From Mycobacterium sp. PO1 (GTDB taxonomy: Bacteria; Actinomycetota; Actinomycetes; Mycobacteriales; Mycobacteriaceae), in assembly GCF_017312405.1 (NCBI RefSeq), contig NZ_BLTG01000015.1, positions 1 through 64,000 on the forward strand: 64,000 nt of DNA, written 5' to 3'. Below, piece after piece: positions 23,375-31,687 of this stretch (its first letter is position 1; the number at the start of each line of letters is the position of its first letter). Under the pieces are notes generated by a model. It was not told where the DNA came from and did no database searches. It saw only the letters and a program-made list of their open reading frames with translations. The translations under genes were made by a program, and so were the position numbers.

Positions 23375-24984
23375 CCGCACCGACCGGCGCAGCGGCCCTG
23401 CGGTCGACGATCGACCCGCGCTCGACGGCGTTCACCGAGGCCGCCGCGGCGATGACGGCCAAGATCGCCGAGTTGGAGGCCGAACACGCCAAGGCGCTCG
23501 ACGGCGGCGGCGAGAAGTACGTCGCCCGACACCACGCCCGCGGCAAGATGACCGCCCGTGAACGCATCGAAGCGCTGGTGGATCCGGACTCGCCGTTTCT
23601 GGAGCTGAGCCCGTTGGCGGCGTGGGGCACCGATTTCACCGTCGGCGCCAGCGTCGTGGTCGGCATCGGGGCGGTCAGCGGCGTCGAATGTCTGCTGGTC
23701 GCCAACGACCCCACCGTCAAGGGCGGCACCTCCAATCCGTGGACACTGCGCAAGATCCTGCGGGCCAACCAGATCGCATTAGAGAACCGGTTGCCGGTGA
23801 TCTCGCTGGTGGAGTCCGGCGGCGCCGACCTACCCACCCAGAAGGAGATCTTCATCCCGGGTGGTCGGATGTTCCGGGACCTCACCCGGCTCTCGGCGGC
23901 CGGGATCCCGACCGTCGCCATCGTCTTCGGCAACTCGACCGCCGGCGGCGCCTACATTCCCGGCATGTCGGACCACGTGGTGATGATCAAGGAACGGTCG
24001 AAGGTGTTCCTGGCCGGACCGCCGCTGGTCAAGATGGCCACGGGTGAGGAATCCGATGACGAGTCCCTCGGCGGCGCCGAGATGCATGCCAGGACCTCCG
24101 GGCTGGGCGACTACTTCGCCGTCGACGAACTCGACGCGCTGCGCATCGGCCGACGCATCGTCGCCCGGTTGAACTGGCGCAAGGCGGGCCCGGCGCCAGG
24201 CCCGTTCACCGAGCCGCTGTTCGATCCCGCAGAGCTGATCGGCATCGTGCCGCCGGACCTGCGTATCCCGTTCGACCCGCGCGATGTGATCGCACGCATC
24301 GTCGACGGCTCGGAGTTCGACGAGTTCAAGCCTCTCTACGGCGGTTCGCTGGTGACCGGGTGGGCGACGCTGCACGGCTATCCGCTGGGCATCCTGGCCA
24401 ATGCGCGCGGCGTGCTGTTCAGTGAGGAGTCCCAGAAGGCCACCCAGTTCATCCAGCTGGCCAACCGCTCCGACACGCCACTGTTGTTCCTGCACAACAC
24501 GACCGGCTACATGGTCGGCAAGGCGTATGAGGAGGGCGGAATGATCAAGCACGGCTCGATGATGATCAACGCCGTCTCCAACTCGACGGTGCCGCACATC
24601 TCGCTGCTGATCGGGGCCTCCTATGGAGCCGGGCACTACGGCATGTGCGGACGCGCCTACGATCCCCGGTTCCTGTTCGCCTGGCCCAGCGCGAAGTCGG
24701 CGGTGATGGGCGGCACGCAGCTGGCCGGGGTGCTGTCCATCGTCAGCCGCGCGGCAGCCGAGGCCCGCGGCCAGCAGGTCGACGAGGACGCCGACGCGGC
24801 GCTGAAAGCCGCGGTGGAGGCCCAGATCGAGGCCGAGTCGTTGCCGATGTTCCTGTCGGGCCGGCTCTACGACGACGGGGTCATCGACCCCCGCGACACG
24901 CGCACCGTGCTCGGCATGTGCTTGTCGGCCATCGCCAACGCGCCGATCGAGGGGACGTCGAACTTCGGCGTCTTCCGGATGTGA
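23371..24984 (+). CDS. accD2: Acyl-CoA carboxylase beta subunit AccD2
   Basis: The 537-aa carboxyltransferase subunit has the N-terminal GGGEKYVARHHARGKMTARERI, the acyl-CoA oxyanion region (TVKGGTSNPWTLRK) and the biotin-side GASYGAGHYGMCGRAYDPRF with AWPSAKSAVMGG. This subfamily includes methylcrotonyl- and geranyl-CoA carboxylases. The GAGHYGMCGRAY segment discriminates these from propionyl-CoA types by memory; which substrate is used cannot be read directly. ATG 23371 overlaps the fadE13 stop by ATGA. The downstream junction to accA2 is interrupted by a MIRU-like insertion. Confidence 0.92.
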   Translation: MTAPTGAAALRSTIDPRSTAFTEAAAAMTAKIAELEAEHAKALDGGGEKYVARHHARGKMTARERIEALVDPDSPFLELSPLAAWGTDFTVGASVVVGIGAVSGVECLLVANDPTVKGGTSNPWTLRKILRANQIALENRLPVISLVESGGADLPTQKEIFIPGGRMFRDLTRLSAAGIPTVAIVFGNSTAGGAYIPGMSDHVVMIKERSKVFLAGPPLVKMATGEESDDESLGGAEMHARTSGLGDYFAVDELDALRIGRRIVARLNWRKAGPAPGPFTEPLFDPAELIGIVPPDLRIPFDPRDVIARIVDGSEFDEFKPLYGGSLVTGWATLHGYPLGILANARGVLFSEESQKATQFIQLANRSDTPLLFLHNTTGYMVGKAYEEGGMIKHGSMMINAVSNSTVPHISLLIGASYGAGHYGMCGRAYDPRFLFAWPSAKSAVMGGTQLAGVLSIVSRAAAEARGQQVDEDADAALKAAVEAQIEAESLPMFLSGRLYDDGVIDPRDTRTVLGMCLSAIANAPIEGTSNFGVFRM

Positions 24985-25058
24985 TGACCGTGAATCGGGC
25001 GCGCAACGCGACACTAAGGGTGCAGAAACGCGCCGAATTCGCCGGAGGAGAACGATGA
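24984..25058 (+). repeat. MIRU-like 71-bp insertion with a 24-codon coupled ORF
   Basis: The accD2 stop and accA2 start would overlap by ATGA, as at the neighbouring junctions, but 71 bp intervene and ATGA occurs at both ends (24984-24987 and 25055-25058). The insert carries an ORF (MTVNRARNATLRVQKRAEF...) starting in the accD2 stop and ending in the accA2 ATG. Mycobacterial interspersed repetitive units are described with exactly this arrangement (insertion at DTGA overlaps; 77 and 53 bp, both 3n+2 as is 71). The assignment is structural, as no sequence match was run. Confidence 0.7.
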
Positions 25059-27031
25059 TCACCACGGTTCTGGTGGCCAACCGCGGCGAGATCGCCCGCC
25101 GGGTGTTCGCCACCTGCCGGCGCCTCGGTCTGCGGACGGTCGCGGTGTACACCGACCCGGACGCCGAGGCACCCCACGTCGCTGAGGCGGACGCCCGGGT
25201 CCGTCTGGAAGGCACCCGCGGCTATCTGGACCCCGCGCAACTCATCGCCGCCGCGCACGCCGCCGGGGCCGACGCGGTTCACCCCGGTTACGGATTCCTC
25301 TCCGAGAACGCCGATTTCGCGGCCGCGGTGCAGAATGCCGGGCCCACCTGGATCGGCCCGCCCGTGCCCGCCGTGGCGGCGATGGGCTCGAAGATCGAGG
25401 CCAAGAAGATCATGGCCGCCGCGGGCGTTCCGGTGCTCGACGAACTCGACCCGCACGCCGTGACCGCCGACATGTTGCCGGTGCTGATCAAGGCGTCCGC
25501 GGGCGGCGGCGGTCGCGGCATGCGGGTGGTGCGCGAGATCGCCGATCTCGCCGGCCAGGTCGAGGCCGCCCGTCGCGAAGCGCAGTCCGCCTTCGGCGAC
25601 CCGACGGTGTTCTGCGAGCGCTACCTGGCGTCCGGTCACCACATCGAGGTGCAGGTGATGGCGGACACCCACGGCAGCGTGTGGGCGGTCGGTGAACGTG
25701 AATGCTCGATCCAGCGACGTCACCAGAAGATCATCGAAGAGGCACCGTCTCCCCTGGTCGAGCGCACCCCGGGGATGCGCGGGAAGCTCTTCGAGGCGGC
25801 CCGCCTGGCCGCTTCGGCCATCGGTTACACCGGAGCGGGCACCGTGGAGTTCATGGCCGACGACGAGGGCTCGTTCTTCTTCCTGGAGATGAACACCCGC
25901 CTGCAGGTCGAGCACCCCGTCACCGAACTCACCACCGGACTGGACCTGGTCGAGCTGCAGATCGCCGTCGCCGACGGTGCGGCGCTGGATCCCGAGCCGC
26001 CGCCGGCGCGCGGCCATTCCATCGAGGCCCGGCTCTACGCCGAGGACCCGGCGAAGGACTGGCAGCCACAGGCGGGCGCAGTGCACCGGTTCGCCGTGCC
26101 GTCCGCCACGGTCCGCTTCGGCGGGATCGACCGCAGCGGCATCAGAGTCGATTCGGGCATCGAGGACAACTCGATCATCTCGGTGTTCTACGACCCGATG
26201 ATCGCCAAGATCATCTCCTACGCGCCGACCCGCCGACAGGCAGCGACCCTGCTCGCCGACGCGCTGGTGCGCACCCGCATGCACGGGGTCGACACCAACC
26301 GTGACCTGCTGGTCAACGTGCTGCGTCACCCCGCCTTCGTCAACGGTGCGACCGACACCGCGTTCTTCGACACGCACGGCTTGCCCGAGCTGGCCCGACC
26401 GGTTGCCGACGACCGCGCGGTCGGGCTGTCGGCCATCGCCGCCGCACTGGCCGATGCGGCCCACAACCGTGACACGGCAACAGTTTTCGCCGGGACCCCG
26501 AGCGGGTGGCGCAACCTCGGGTCGATCCCGCAACAGAAGAGCTACGACGACGCCGGCGGTCACACCCACGACGTGCGATACCGCTTCCACCGCGACGGGG
26601 TGCGCATCCACGGGCACGACGACGTCACCGTCGTCTCGGCGTCGCGCGGGCACGTCGTGCTCGCCGACGGCAGCGTCGAGCGACCGTTCGACGTGTGCCG
26701 CTACGGAAGCGACGTCTTCGTCGACTCGCCGGCCGGCAGTGTGCGACTGACCGCCCTGCCGCGCTACCCGGACCCGGCCGCCGCGCTCGCCCAGGGATCG
26801 CTGGTGGCGCCGATGCCGGGGTCGGTGCTGCGCGTCGCCGCGACGGTCGGCGACGCGGTGACCGCCGGCCAGCCGCTGATCTGGCTCGAGGCGATGAAGA
26901 TGGAGCACACCATCACCGCGCCCACCGACGGTGTGCTGGTCGAACTCAACGTCGAGCCCGGCCGCCAGGTCGAGGTCGGCTCCATACTGGCCCGGGTCGA
27001 CGCCGGGGACAACGAGAAGGAGATCCCGTGA
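25055..27031 (+). CDS. accA2: Acyl-CoA carboxylase alpha subunit AccA2 (biotin carboxylase-BCCP)
   Basis: The 658-aa subunit carboxylates its own biotin with ATP and bicarbonate, passing CO2 to AccD2. The biotin carboxylase domain (VLVANRGEIARRVFATCRRLG, KASAGGGGRGMR ATP loop, ECSIQRRHQK, EMNTRLQVEHPVTE) spans residues 1-450. A linker/BT region follows, and a C-terminal BCCP domain has the biotinylation motif EAMKMEH about 45 residues from the end. ATG start at 25055 with GGAGGAG upstream, inside the MIRU-like junction. Its stop overlaps fadE12 by GTGA. Confidence 0.94.
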   Translation: MITTVLVANRGEIARRVFATCRRLGLRTVAVYTDPDAEAPHVAEADARVRLEGTRGYLDPAQLIAAAHAAGADAVHPGYGFLSENADFAAAVQNAGPTWIGPPVPAVAAMGSKIEAKKIMAAAGVPVLDELDPHAVTADMLPVLIKASAGGGGRGMRVVREIADLAGQVEAARREAQSAFGDPTVFCERYLASGHHIEVQVMADTHGSVWAVGERECSIQRRHQKIIEEAPSPLVERTPGMRGKLFEAARLAASAIGYTGAGTVEFMADDEGSFFFLEMNTRLQVEHPVTELTTGLDLVELQIAVADGAALDPEPPPARGHSIEARLYAEDPAKDWQPQAGAVHRFAVPSATVRFGGIDRSGIRVDSGIEDNSIISVFYDPMIAKIISYAPTRRQAATLLADALVRTRMHGVDTNRDLLVNVLRHPAFVNGATDTAFFDTHGLPELARPVADDRAVGLSAIAAALADAAHNRDTATVFAGTPSGWRNLGSIPQQKSYDDAGGHTHDVRYRFHRDGVRIHGHDDVTVVSASRGHVVLADGSVERPFDVCRYGSDVFVDSPAGSVRLTALPRYPDPAAALAQGSLVAPMPGSVLRVAATVGDAVTAGQPLIWLEAMKMEHTITAPTDGVLVELNVEPGRQVEVGSILARVDAGDNEKEIP

Positions 27032-28188
27032 GCGGTTTCATCGAGACCGAAGAACAGCAGGCCCTGCGCAAGGCGGTGGCCGCGATGGCCGCCAACTACG
27101 GCCAGGACTACTACCTGGAGAAGGCCCGCGCCGGTGAGCACACCGAGGAACTGTGGTCCGAAGCCGGCAAGCTCGGGTTCATCGGCGTCAACCTTCCCGA
27201 GGAGTACGGCGGCGGCGGAGCCGGCATGTACGAGCTGAGCCTGGTCATGGAGGAGATGGCCGCCGCCGGGTCGGCGCTTCTGATGATGGTCGTCTCACCG
27301 GCGATCAACGGCACCATCATCTCCAAGTTCGGTACCGAGGACCAGAAGAAGCGCTGGATTCCCGGCATCGCCGACGGTTCCATCACGATGGCGTTCGCGA
27401 TCACCGAGCCCGACGCCGGCTCCAACTCGCACAAGATCACCACCACCGCGCGCCGCGACGGCAGCGACTGGATCCTGTCGGGGCAGAAGGTCTACATCTC
27501 CGGTGTCGACCAGGCCCAGGCCGTCCTCGTGGTCGGGCGGACTGAAGATCACAAGACCGGCAACCTCAAGCCCGCACTGTTCGTGGTCCCCACCGATACA
27601 CCGGGTTTGACCTACACCAAGATCCCGATGGAGATCGTCAGCCCGGAGTTCCAGTTCCAGCTGTTCCTCGACGAGGTGCGCCTGCCGGCCGACGCCCTGG
27701 TCGGCTCCGAGGATGCGGCGATCGCGCAGTTGTTCGCCGGGTTGAACCCGGAACGCATCATGGGCGCGGCCAGCGCGGTGGGGATGGGCCGCTTCGCGAT
27801 CGACAAGGCGGTCGACTACGTCAAACAGCGTCAGGTGTGGAAAACCCCGATCGGCGCACACCAGGGCCTGTCACATCCGCTGGCGCAGAACCACATCGAG
27901 ATCGAGCTGGCCAAGCTGATGATGCAGAAGGCGGCCTCCCTCTACGACGCCGGGGACGACGTGGCGGCTGCCGAGGCCGCGAACATGGCCAAGTACGCCG
28001 CCGGTGAGGCCTCGGTGCGCGCAGTCGATCAGGCGGTGCAGTCGCTGGGCGGCAACGGGTTGACCAAGGAGTACGGCATCGCGTCGGTGCTGACCGCCTC
28101 CCGGCTGGCCCGCATCGCACCGGTCAGCCGGGAAATGATCCTGAACTTCGTGGCGCAGACCTCGCTCGGCCTGCCCCGTTCGTACTGA
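27028..28188 (+). CDS. fadE12: Acyl-CoA dehydrogenase FadE12
   Basis: The 386-aa enzyme has the AFAITEPDAGSNSHKITTTA middle-domain motif and the GLSHPLAQNHIEIELAKLM helix of acyl-CoA dehydrogenases. The region around GGNGLTKEYGIASVLTASRL lacks the C-terminal Glu found in FadE13, so the base may be elsewhere or the substrate different. GTG 27028 overlaps the accA2 stop; an in-frame extension inside accA2 is ignored. Having two FadE genes in one operon resembles pathways that oxidise a branched chain twice. Confidence 0.9.
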   Translation: MSGFIETEEQQALRKAVAAMAANYGQDYYLEKARAGEHTEELWSEAGKLGFIGVNLPEEYGGGGAGMYELSLVMEEMAAAGSALLMMVVSPAINGTIISKFGTEDQKKRWIPGIADGSITMAFAITEPDAGSNSHKITTTARRDGSDWILSGQKVYISGVDQAQAVLVVGRTEDHKTGNLKPALFVVPTDTPGLTYTKIPMEIVSPEFQFQLFLDEVRLPADALVGSEDAAIAQLFAGLNPERIMGAASAVGMGRFAIDKAVDYVKQRQVWKTPIGAHQGLSHPLAQNHIEIELAKLMMQKAASLYDAGDDVAAAEAANMAKYAAGEASVRAVDQAVQSLGGNGLTKEYGIASVLTASRLARIAPVSREMILNFVAQTSLGLPRSY

Positions 28189-28201
28189 GGGAGGCGTCCT
28201 G

Positions 28202-28972
28202 ATGACCCAGCTGGTCCGGTTCGAGCGGGAGGGGCCGGTCGCACGGCTCACGTTGGATTCGCCGCACAACCGCAACGCCCTGTCGTCGGCGCTCGTCGAG
28301 CAGCTGCATGACGGGCTGACCCGCGCGACCGCGGAGCAGGGCGTGCGGGTGGTCGTGCTCGGGCACACCGGAGGGACGTTCTGCGCGGGCGCCGACCTGA
28401 GCGAGGCGTCGGCGTCGAGCAGTGATCCGGCCGAGCAGGCAGCCGCGCGGGCGCAGGAGATGACGCGGCTGTTGCGCCGGATTCTCGAGTTGCCGCTGCC
28501 GGTGATCGCCGAGGTCGACGGCCACGTTCGCGCCGGCGGAATGGGCCTGGTCGGCGCGTGCGACATCGCGGTGGCGGGCCGGTCGAGCACCTTCGCCCTG
28601 ACCGAGGCGCGGCTCGGAGTCGCGCCGTCGATCATCTCGCTCACCTTGCTGCCGAAGATGACGGCGCGAGCTGCCGGTCGCTACTTCGTCACCGGCGAGA
28701 AGTTCGGCGCCGACGTCGCCGCGGACATCGGCCTGATCACCGTCGCCAGTGACGACGTGGGGGCGACAGTGGCCGAACTGACGGCCGCGATCGGACAGGG
28801 TTCACCACAGGGGCTGGCCGTCTCGAAAGCACTGACGACCGCCGCCGTGCTGGACGACTTCGATCGGCGCGCAGAGAAATTGACGCAGCAGACCGCGACG
28901 CTGTTCGTCTCGGAGCAGGCCCGCGAGGGCATGCTGGCCTTCCTGCAGAAGCGTGCACCCGACTGGAGGTGA
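28202..28972 (+). CDS. echA7: Enoyl-CoA hydratase/isomerase EchA7
   Basis: The 256-aa crotonase-fold protein would hydrate the unsaturated CoA ester made by the carboxylase step. The oxyanion-hole loops are visible (HTGGTFCAGADLSE and GHVRAGGMGLVGACDIAVAG), as is a Glu-bearing ALTEARLGVAPSI segment, plus a C-terminal trimerisation helix. ATG 28202 follows fadE12 by 13 bp with GAGG between. It is the last gene of the operon; by analogy it takes the role of AtuE (isohexenyl-glutaconyl-CoA hydratase) or methylglutaconyl-CoA hydratase. Confidence 0.88.
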   Translation: MTQLVRFEREGPVARLTLDSPHNRNALSSALVEQLHDGLTRATAEQGVRVVVLGHTGGTFCAGADLSEASASSSDPAEQAAARAQEMTRLLRRILELPLPVIAEVDGHVRAGGMGLVGACDIAVAGRSSTFALTEARLGVAPSIISLTLLPKMTARAAGRYFVTGEKFGADVAADIGLITVASDDVGATVAELTAAIGQGSPQGLAVSKALTTAAVLDDFDRRAEKLTQQTATLFVSEQAREGMLAFLQKRAPDWR

Positions 28973-29035
28973 CGACTCCTTACAGTTTGGTGAAGCCGCT
29001 TGCATGTCCCGACGTTCGTCGTAGGCTCGGGGTTG

Positions 29036-29077
29036 ATGTCGAACTGTGCTCGCGCAATCCGCAGAAGGCTGCGATGA
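29036..29077 (+). CDS. Possible 13-codon leaderless uORF before the DUF1707 gene
   Basis: ATG 29036 (MSNCARAIRRRLR) lies 8 nt after a TAGGCT -10 box (29022-29027), and its TGA overlaps the DUF1707 ATG (ATGA). Translation could couple to the gene. It contains one Cys and six Arg codons. It may equally be chance; conservation is needed. Confidence 0.3.
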   Translation: MSNCARAIRRRLR

Positions 29078-29652
29078 CCCGGCCCGCTTCGCGGAACGGG
29101 TCGACGCGTGCTGCCGACACGGATCGCATCGAGGTCGCTCAGCTGCTGACCGATGCCGCCGCGTCCGGTGTGCTCGGATTGACCGAGTACGAGGACCGAC
29201 TCGCCAAGGCTTACGCTGCCACGACGTACGACGAGCTCGACCGGCTGTCGAACGATCTGCCCGGTGCGGTGACTCGGGGCCGCAGGGGCTCGTGCCGGCC
29301 GGCCCCGTCGACGCTGCTGCTGGCGATCCTCAGCGGGTTCGAGCGCCGGGGCCGATGGAACGTGCCCAAGCGGATGACCACCTTCGCGCTGTGGGGTGGC
29401 GGCGTCATCGACATGCGCTACGCCGACTTCACCAGTCATGACGTCGAGATCCGGTCGTATTCGATCATGGGCGGGCAAACCATCCTGGTGCCGCCCGAGG
29501 TGAACCTCGACCTGCACGGCAAGGCGGTGATGGGCAGCTTCGAGCACGACGTCACCGGCGAGGGCTCGCCGGGCGCGCCGTGCGTGAAGATACGCGGCCT
29601 CTCGCTGTGGGGCAGCGTCGGCGTCAAACGCAAGAAGCGCAAACCCGCCTAA
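29074..29652 (+). CDS. DUF1707 SHOCT-like and LiaF-like C-terminal domain protein
   Basis: The 192-aa protein (Rv0966c position) begins with a DUF1707 module (DRIEVAQLLTDAAASGVLGLTEYEDRLAKAYAA-type short helical domain at 15-60). After a basic linker comes a beta-rich C-terminal domain (YSIMGGQTILVPPEVNLDLHGKAVMGSF) like LiaF/DUF2154 proteins, which act in envelope-stress sensing in Firmicutes. No membrane segment is evident. ATG 29074 is chosen because AGAAGG precedes it; a GTG overlapping the echA7 stop (28969) would add 35 unconvincing residues. It ends tail-to-tail with the VWA gene, 4 bp overlapping. Confidence 0.75.
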   Translation: MTRPASRNGSTRAADTDRIEVAQLLTDAAASGVLGLTEYEDRLAKAYAATTYDELDRLSNDLPGAVTRGRRGSCRPAPSTLLLAILSGFERRGRWNVPKRMTTFALWGGGVIDMRYADFTSHDVEIRSYSIMGGQTILVPPEVNLDLHGKAVMGSFEHDVTGEGSPGAPCVKIRGLSLWGSVGVKRKKRKPA

Positions 29653-31637
29653 CGGCGCCGTTTCGCACTGAGGTAATCGCCCACCACCGCGGCACCCAAC
29701 CCGTCCAGATCGGGCACCACGACCCGACCGCCGACCCTGCGGGCGACCTGATCGATGAAACGCGCCAGCCCCGGGTCGCTGCCGAGCCGGAAGATCGTCA
29801 CCTGCGCACCCAGCCGGGCGACCTCGTCGAAACCGCGGACGGTGTGCCCGATGGTGCGCGGGTGCGGCGGGTAATCGAAGAACACCGACGAACCCTCACC
29901 GCCGAAGTCCTCGAGGTGCGCCGTCGGTTCGCCGTCGGTGACGACGAGCACCACCGGCTGCGCGTTCGGGTGGCGCCGCAGGTGCCGGGTCGCCAGCGCC
30001 AACGCATGATGCAGGTTGGTGCCCTGTTCGTAGACGCCCTCCAACCCGGTCAGCTCGGCGGCCGTGACTGTGCGGGCGTAGCGGCCGAACGCGACGATCT
30101 GCAACGCATCGGAGCGGAACCTCGTGCTGACCAGGTGGTTGAGCGCCAGTGCGGTGCGCTTCATCGGCAGCCAGCGGTTCTCCATCACCATCGAGAACGA
30201 CGTGTCCACCAGCAGCGCCACCGCCGCCTGGGTGCGCGTCTCGGTCTCGGAGATCTCGACGTCGTCGACCTCGATGCGCACCGGCACCGACCGGTTGAGC
30301 CGCTCCCCGGTCCCGGCCTGCCGCAACACCGCATTGGTCACGGTGCGGGTGACGTTCCACGGCTCGGTGTCGCCGAACTGCCAAGGCCGGGTGGCCCCGG
30401 TCAGTTCTCCCGCGGCGCCCGCGCGACGGGTGTCGCGCTCACCGTGGCGGCCCGAGAGTTGTTGGGCGACATCACGCAACGCAGCCTGACCGAGTTGGCG
30501 CATCGCCTTGGGCGACAGCCGCCACTGGCCGTCGGAGCCGCGGTCGAGGAACCCCTGGTTCATCAGGGCCCGTTCCAGTTCGGAGAGGGTACGGGCGTCC
30601 ACAGCGGCGTCCTCGCCGAGCTGGCGGGCCAGCATGTCGAGGTCGACGTCGTCCATACTGGCACCGGAGTAGCTCTGCGACAGCTGCTCTGCGAGCTGCT
30701 CGAGTTCGGCGATGTCGGCCATCGCCTGTGCGCCCTCACCCATGCCCATCGGGTTGTCGCCGGAGAACCGCTGCGAGCCTTCCCAGTCTTCGCCGGGGCG
30801 GGCGGACTGCAGGTGCGCGTCGAGCCGGTTGAGCGCGTTCATCAACGACGGTGACCCGAAAGCCTGCTGCGCCAACTGATCCAGCTCAGCACGCTGCTGT
30901 TCGGACAGACTGTTGCGGAACCGCTGGGCGGCGGCAGCGCGCTGGGCCAGCGAGTCGAGCAGCTCGTCGATGTTGCGCGGGTTCTCCGGGAAGAACTCGC
31001 CGTGCTTGGCCATGAAATCCTGAAAGTCTTCCGGCGTGTCCTGGCCCTGAGCGTGCTTGTCCAGCAGGTTGTTCAGGTCGTCGAGCATCTCGTTGACCCG
31101 CTGGCGGTCCTCGTCGGTGGCGTTCTCGAGGGCCTGCTTCATGCCGGCGAAACGCTGATCGAGCATTTCGCGGCCGAGCAGATCCTTGATCTGCTCGTAC
31201 TTCTCGCGGGCCTCCGCCGAGCGCCAGTCGTATTCGGAGAGCTCCTGCACTGCCTTGGCCGGGGACGGCGACAGCGCGTCCAGTTGCAGCTCGCCGAACC
31301 GGGCGTCGTCGTCGAGCGCGCGCGCCAACTCCTTGCGCTCGGCCAGCACCGCGTCATCGAGCAGCTGCTTGATCTCGGCCAGCGTTCCGTCGAGGTTGTT
31401 GCGCTGCAACAACTCCCGTCGGCGCCGGTTCGCCTCGGCGGCCAGCCGGTCGGCGCCGGGCATGCTCTTCGAACCGCGACGAAGCAGTTCAGACAGCGCC
31501 CGACGAGGCGAGGTGCCCTCCATGACGTCCTGCCCGATCGCCTCGAGCGCTTCGCGCAGGTCGACGGGCGGGGCCAGTGGGTCGGGCCCGCCGGTGTATC
31601 GCGAGTACCGCGATGTCCTCGATTGTTTAGACCCCAC
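29649..31637 (-). CDS. VWA-domain protein partner of the MoxR-like ATPase
   Basis: The 662-aa cytoplasmic protein (Rv0959 position) is mostly charged helices, with probable coiled coils through residues 30-330. A C-terminal von Willebrand A domain follows with the metal-ion adhesion site DTSFSM, then a TDGEP loop. Such MoxR-VWA pairs remodel or insert metals into target proteins; the target here is unknown. GTG 31637 is chosen because GAGGAG lies 7 nt upstream. The gene follows the ATPase gene by 50 bp and is surely its operon partner. Confidence 0.85.
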   Translation of the reverse strand: MGSKQSRTSRYSRYTGGPDPLAPPVDLREALEAIGQDVMEGTSPRRALSELLRRGSKSMPGADRLAAEANRRRRELLQRNNLDGTLAEIKQLLDDAVLAERKELARALDDDARFGELQLDALSPSPAKAVQELSEYDWRSAEAREKYEQIKDLLGREMLDQRFAGMKQALENATDEDRQRVNEMLDDLNNLLDKHAQGQDTPEDFQDFMAKHGEFFPENPRNIDELLDSLAQRAAAAQRFRNSLSEQQRAELDQLAQQAFGSPSLMNALNRLDAHLQSARPGEDWEGSQRFSGDNPMGMGEGAQAMADIAELEQLAEQLSQSYSGASMDDVDLDMLARQLGEDAAVDARTLSELERALMNQGFLDRGSDGQWRLSPKAMRQLGQAALRDVAQQLSGRHGERDTRRAGAAGELTGATRPWQFGDTEPWNVTRTVTNAVLRQAGTGERLNRSVPVRIEVDDVEISETETRTQAAVALLVDTSFSMVMENRWLPMKRTALALNHLVSTRFRSDALQIVAFGRYARTVTAAELTGLEGVYEQGTNLHHALALATRHLRRHPNAQPVVLVVTDGEPTAHLEDFGGEGSSVFFDYPPHPRTIGHTVRGFDEVARLGAQVTIFRLGSDPGLARFIDQVARRVGGRVVVPDLDGLGAAVVGDYLSAKRRR

Positions 31638-31687
31638 TGTCGCACTCCTCAACGCAGCTCGTACCTCGCTGCTTGGTCGTCGCGCTC

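Noticed and set aside
23830..25215. 461-codon minus-strand frame
   Set aside because: Antisense shadow of accD2, spanning the MIRU-like junction; no motifs.
24881..26908. 675-codon open frame on the minus strand
   Set aside because: It is antisense to accD2/accA2, whose domains are fully recognisable; high GC produces long antisense frames, and its composition (His/Arg/Gly/Val runs) is not protein-like.
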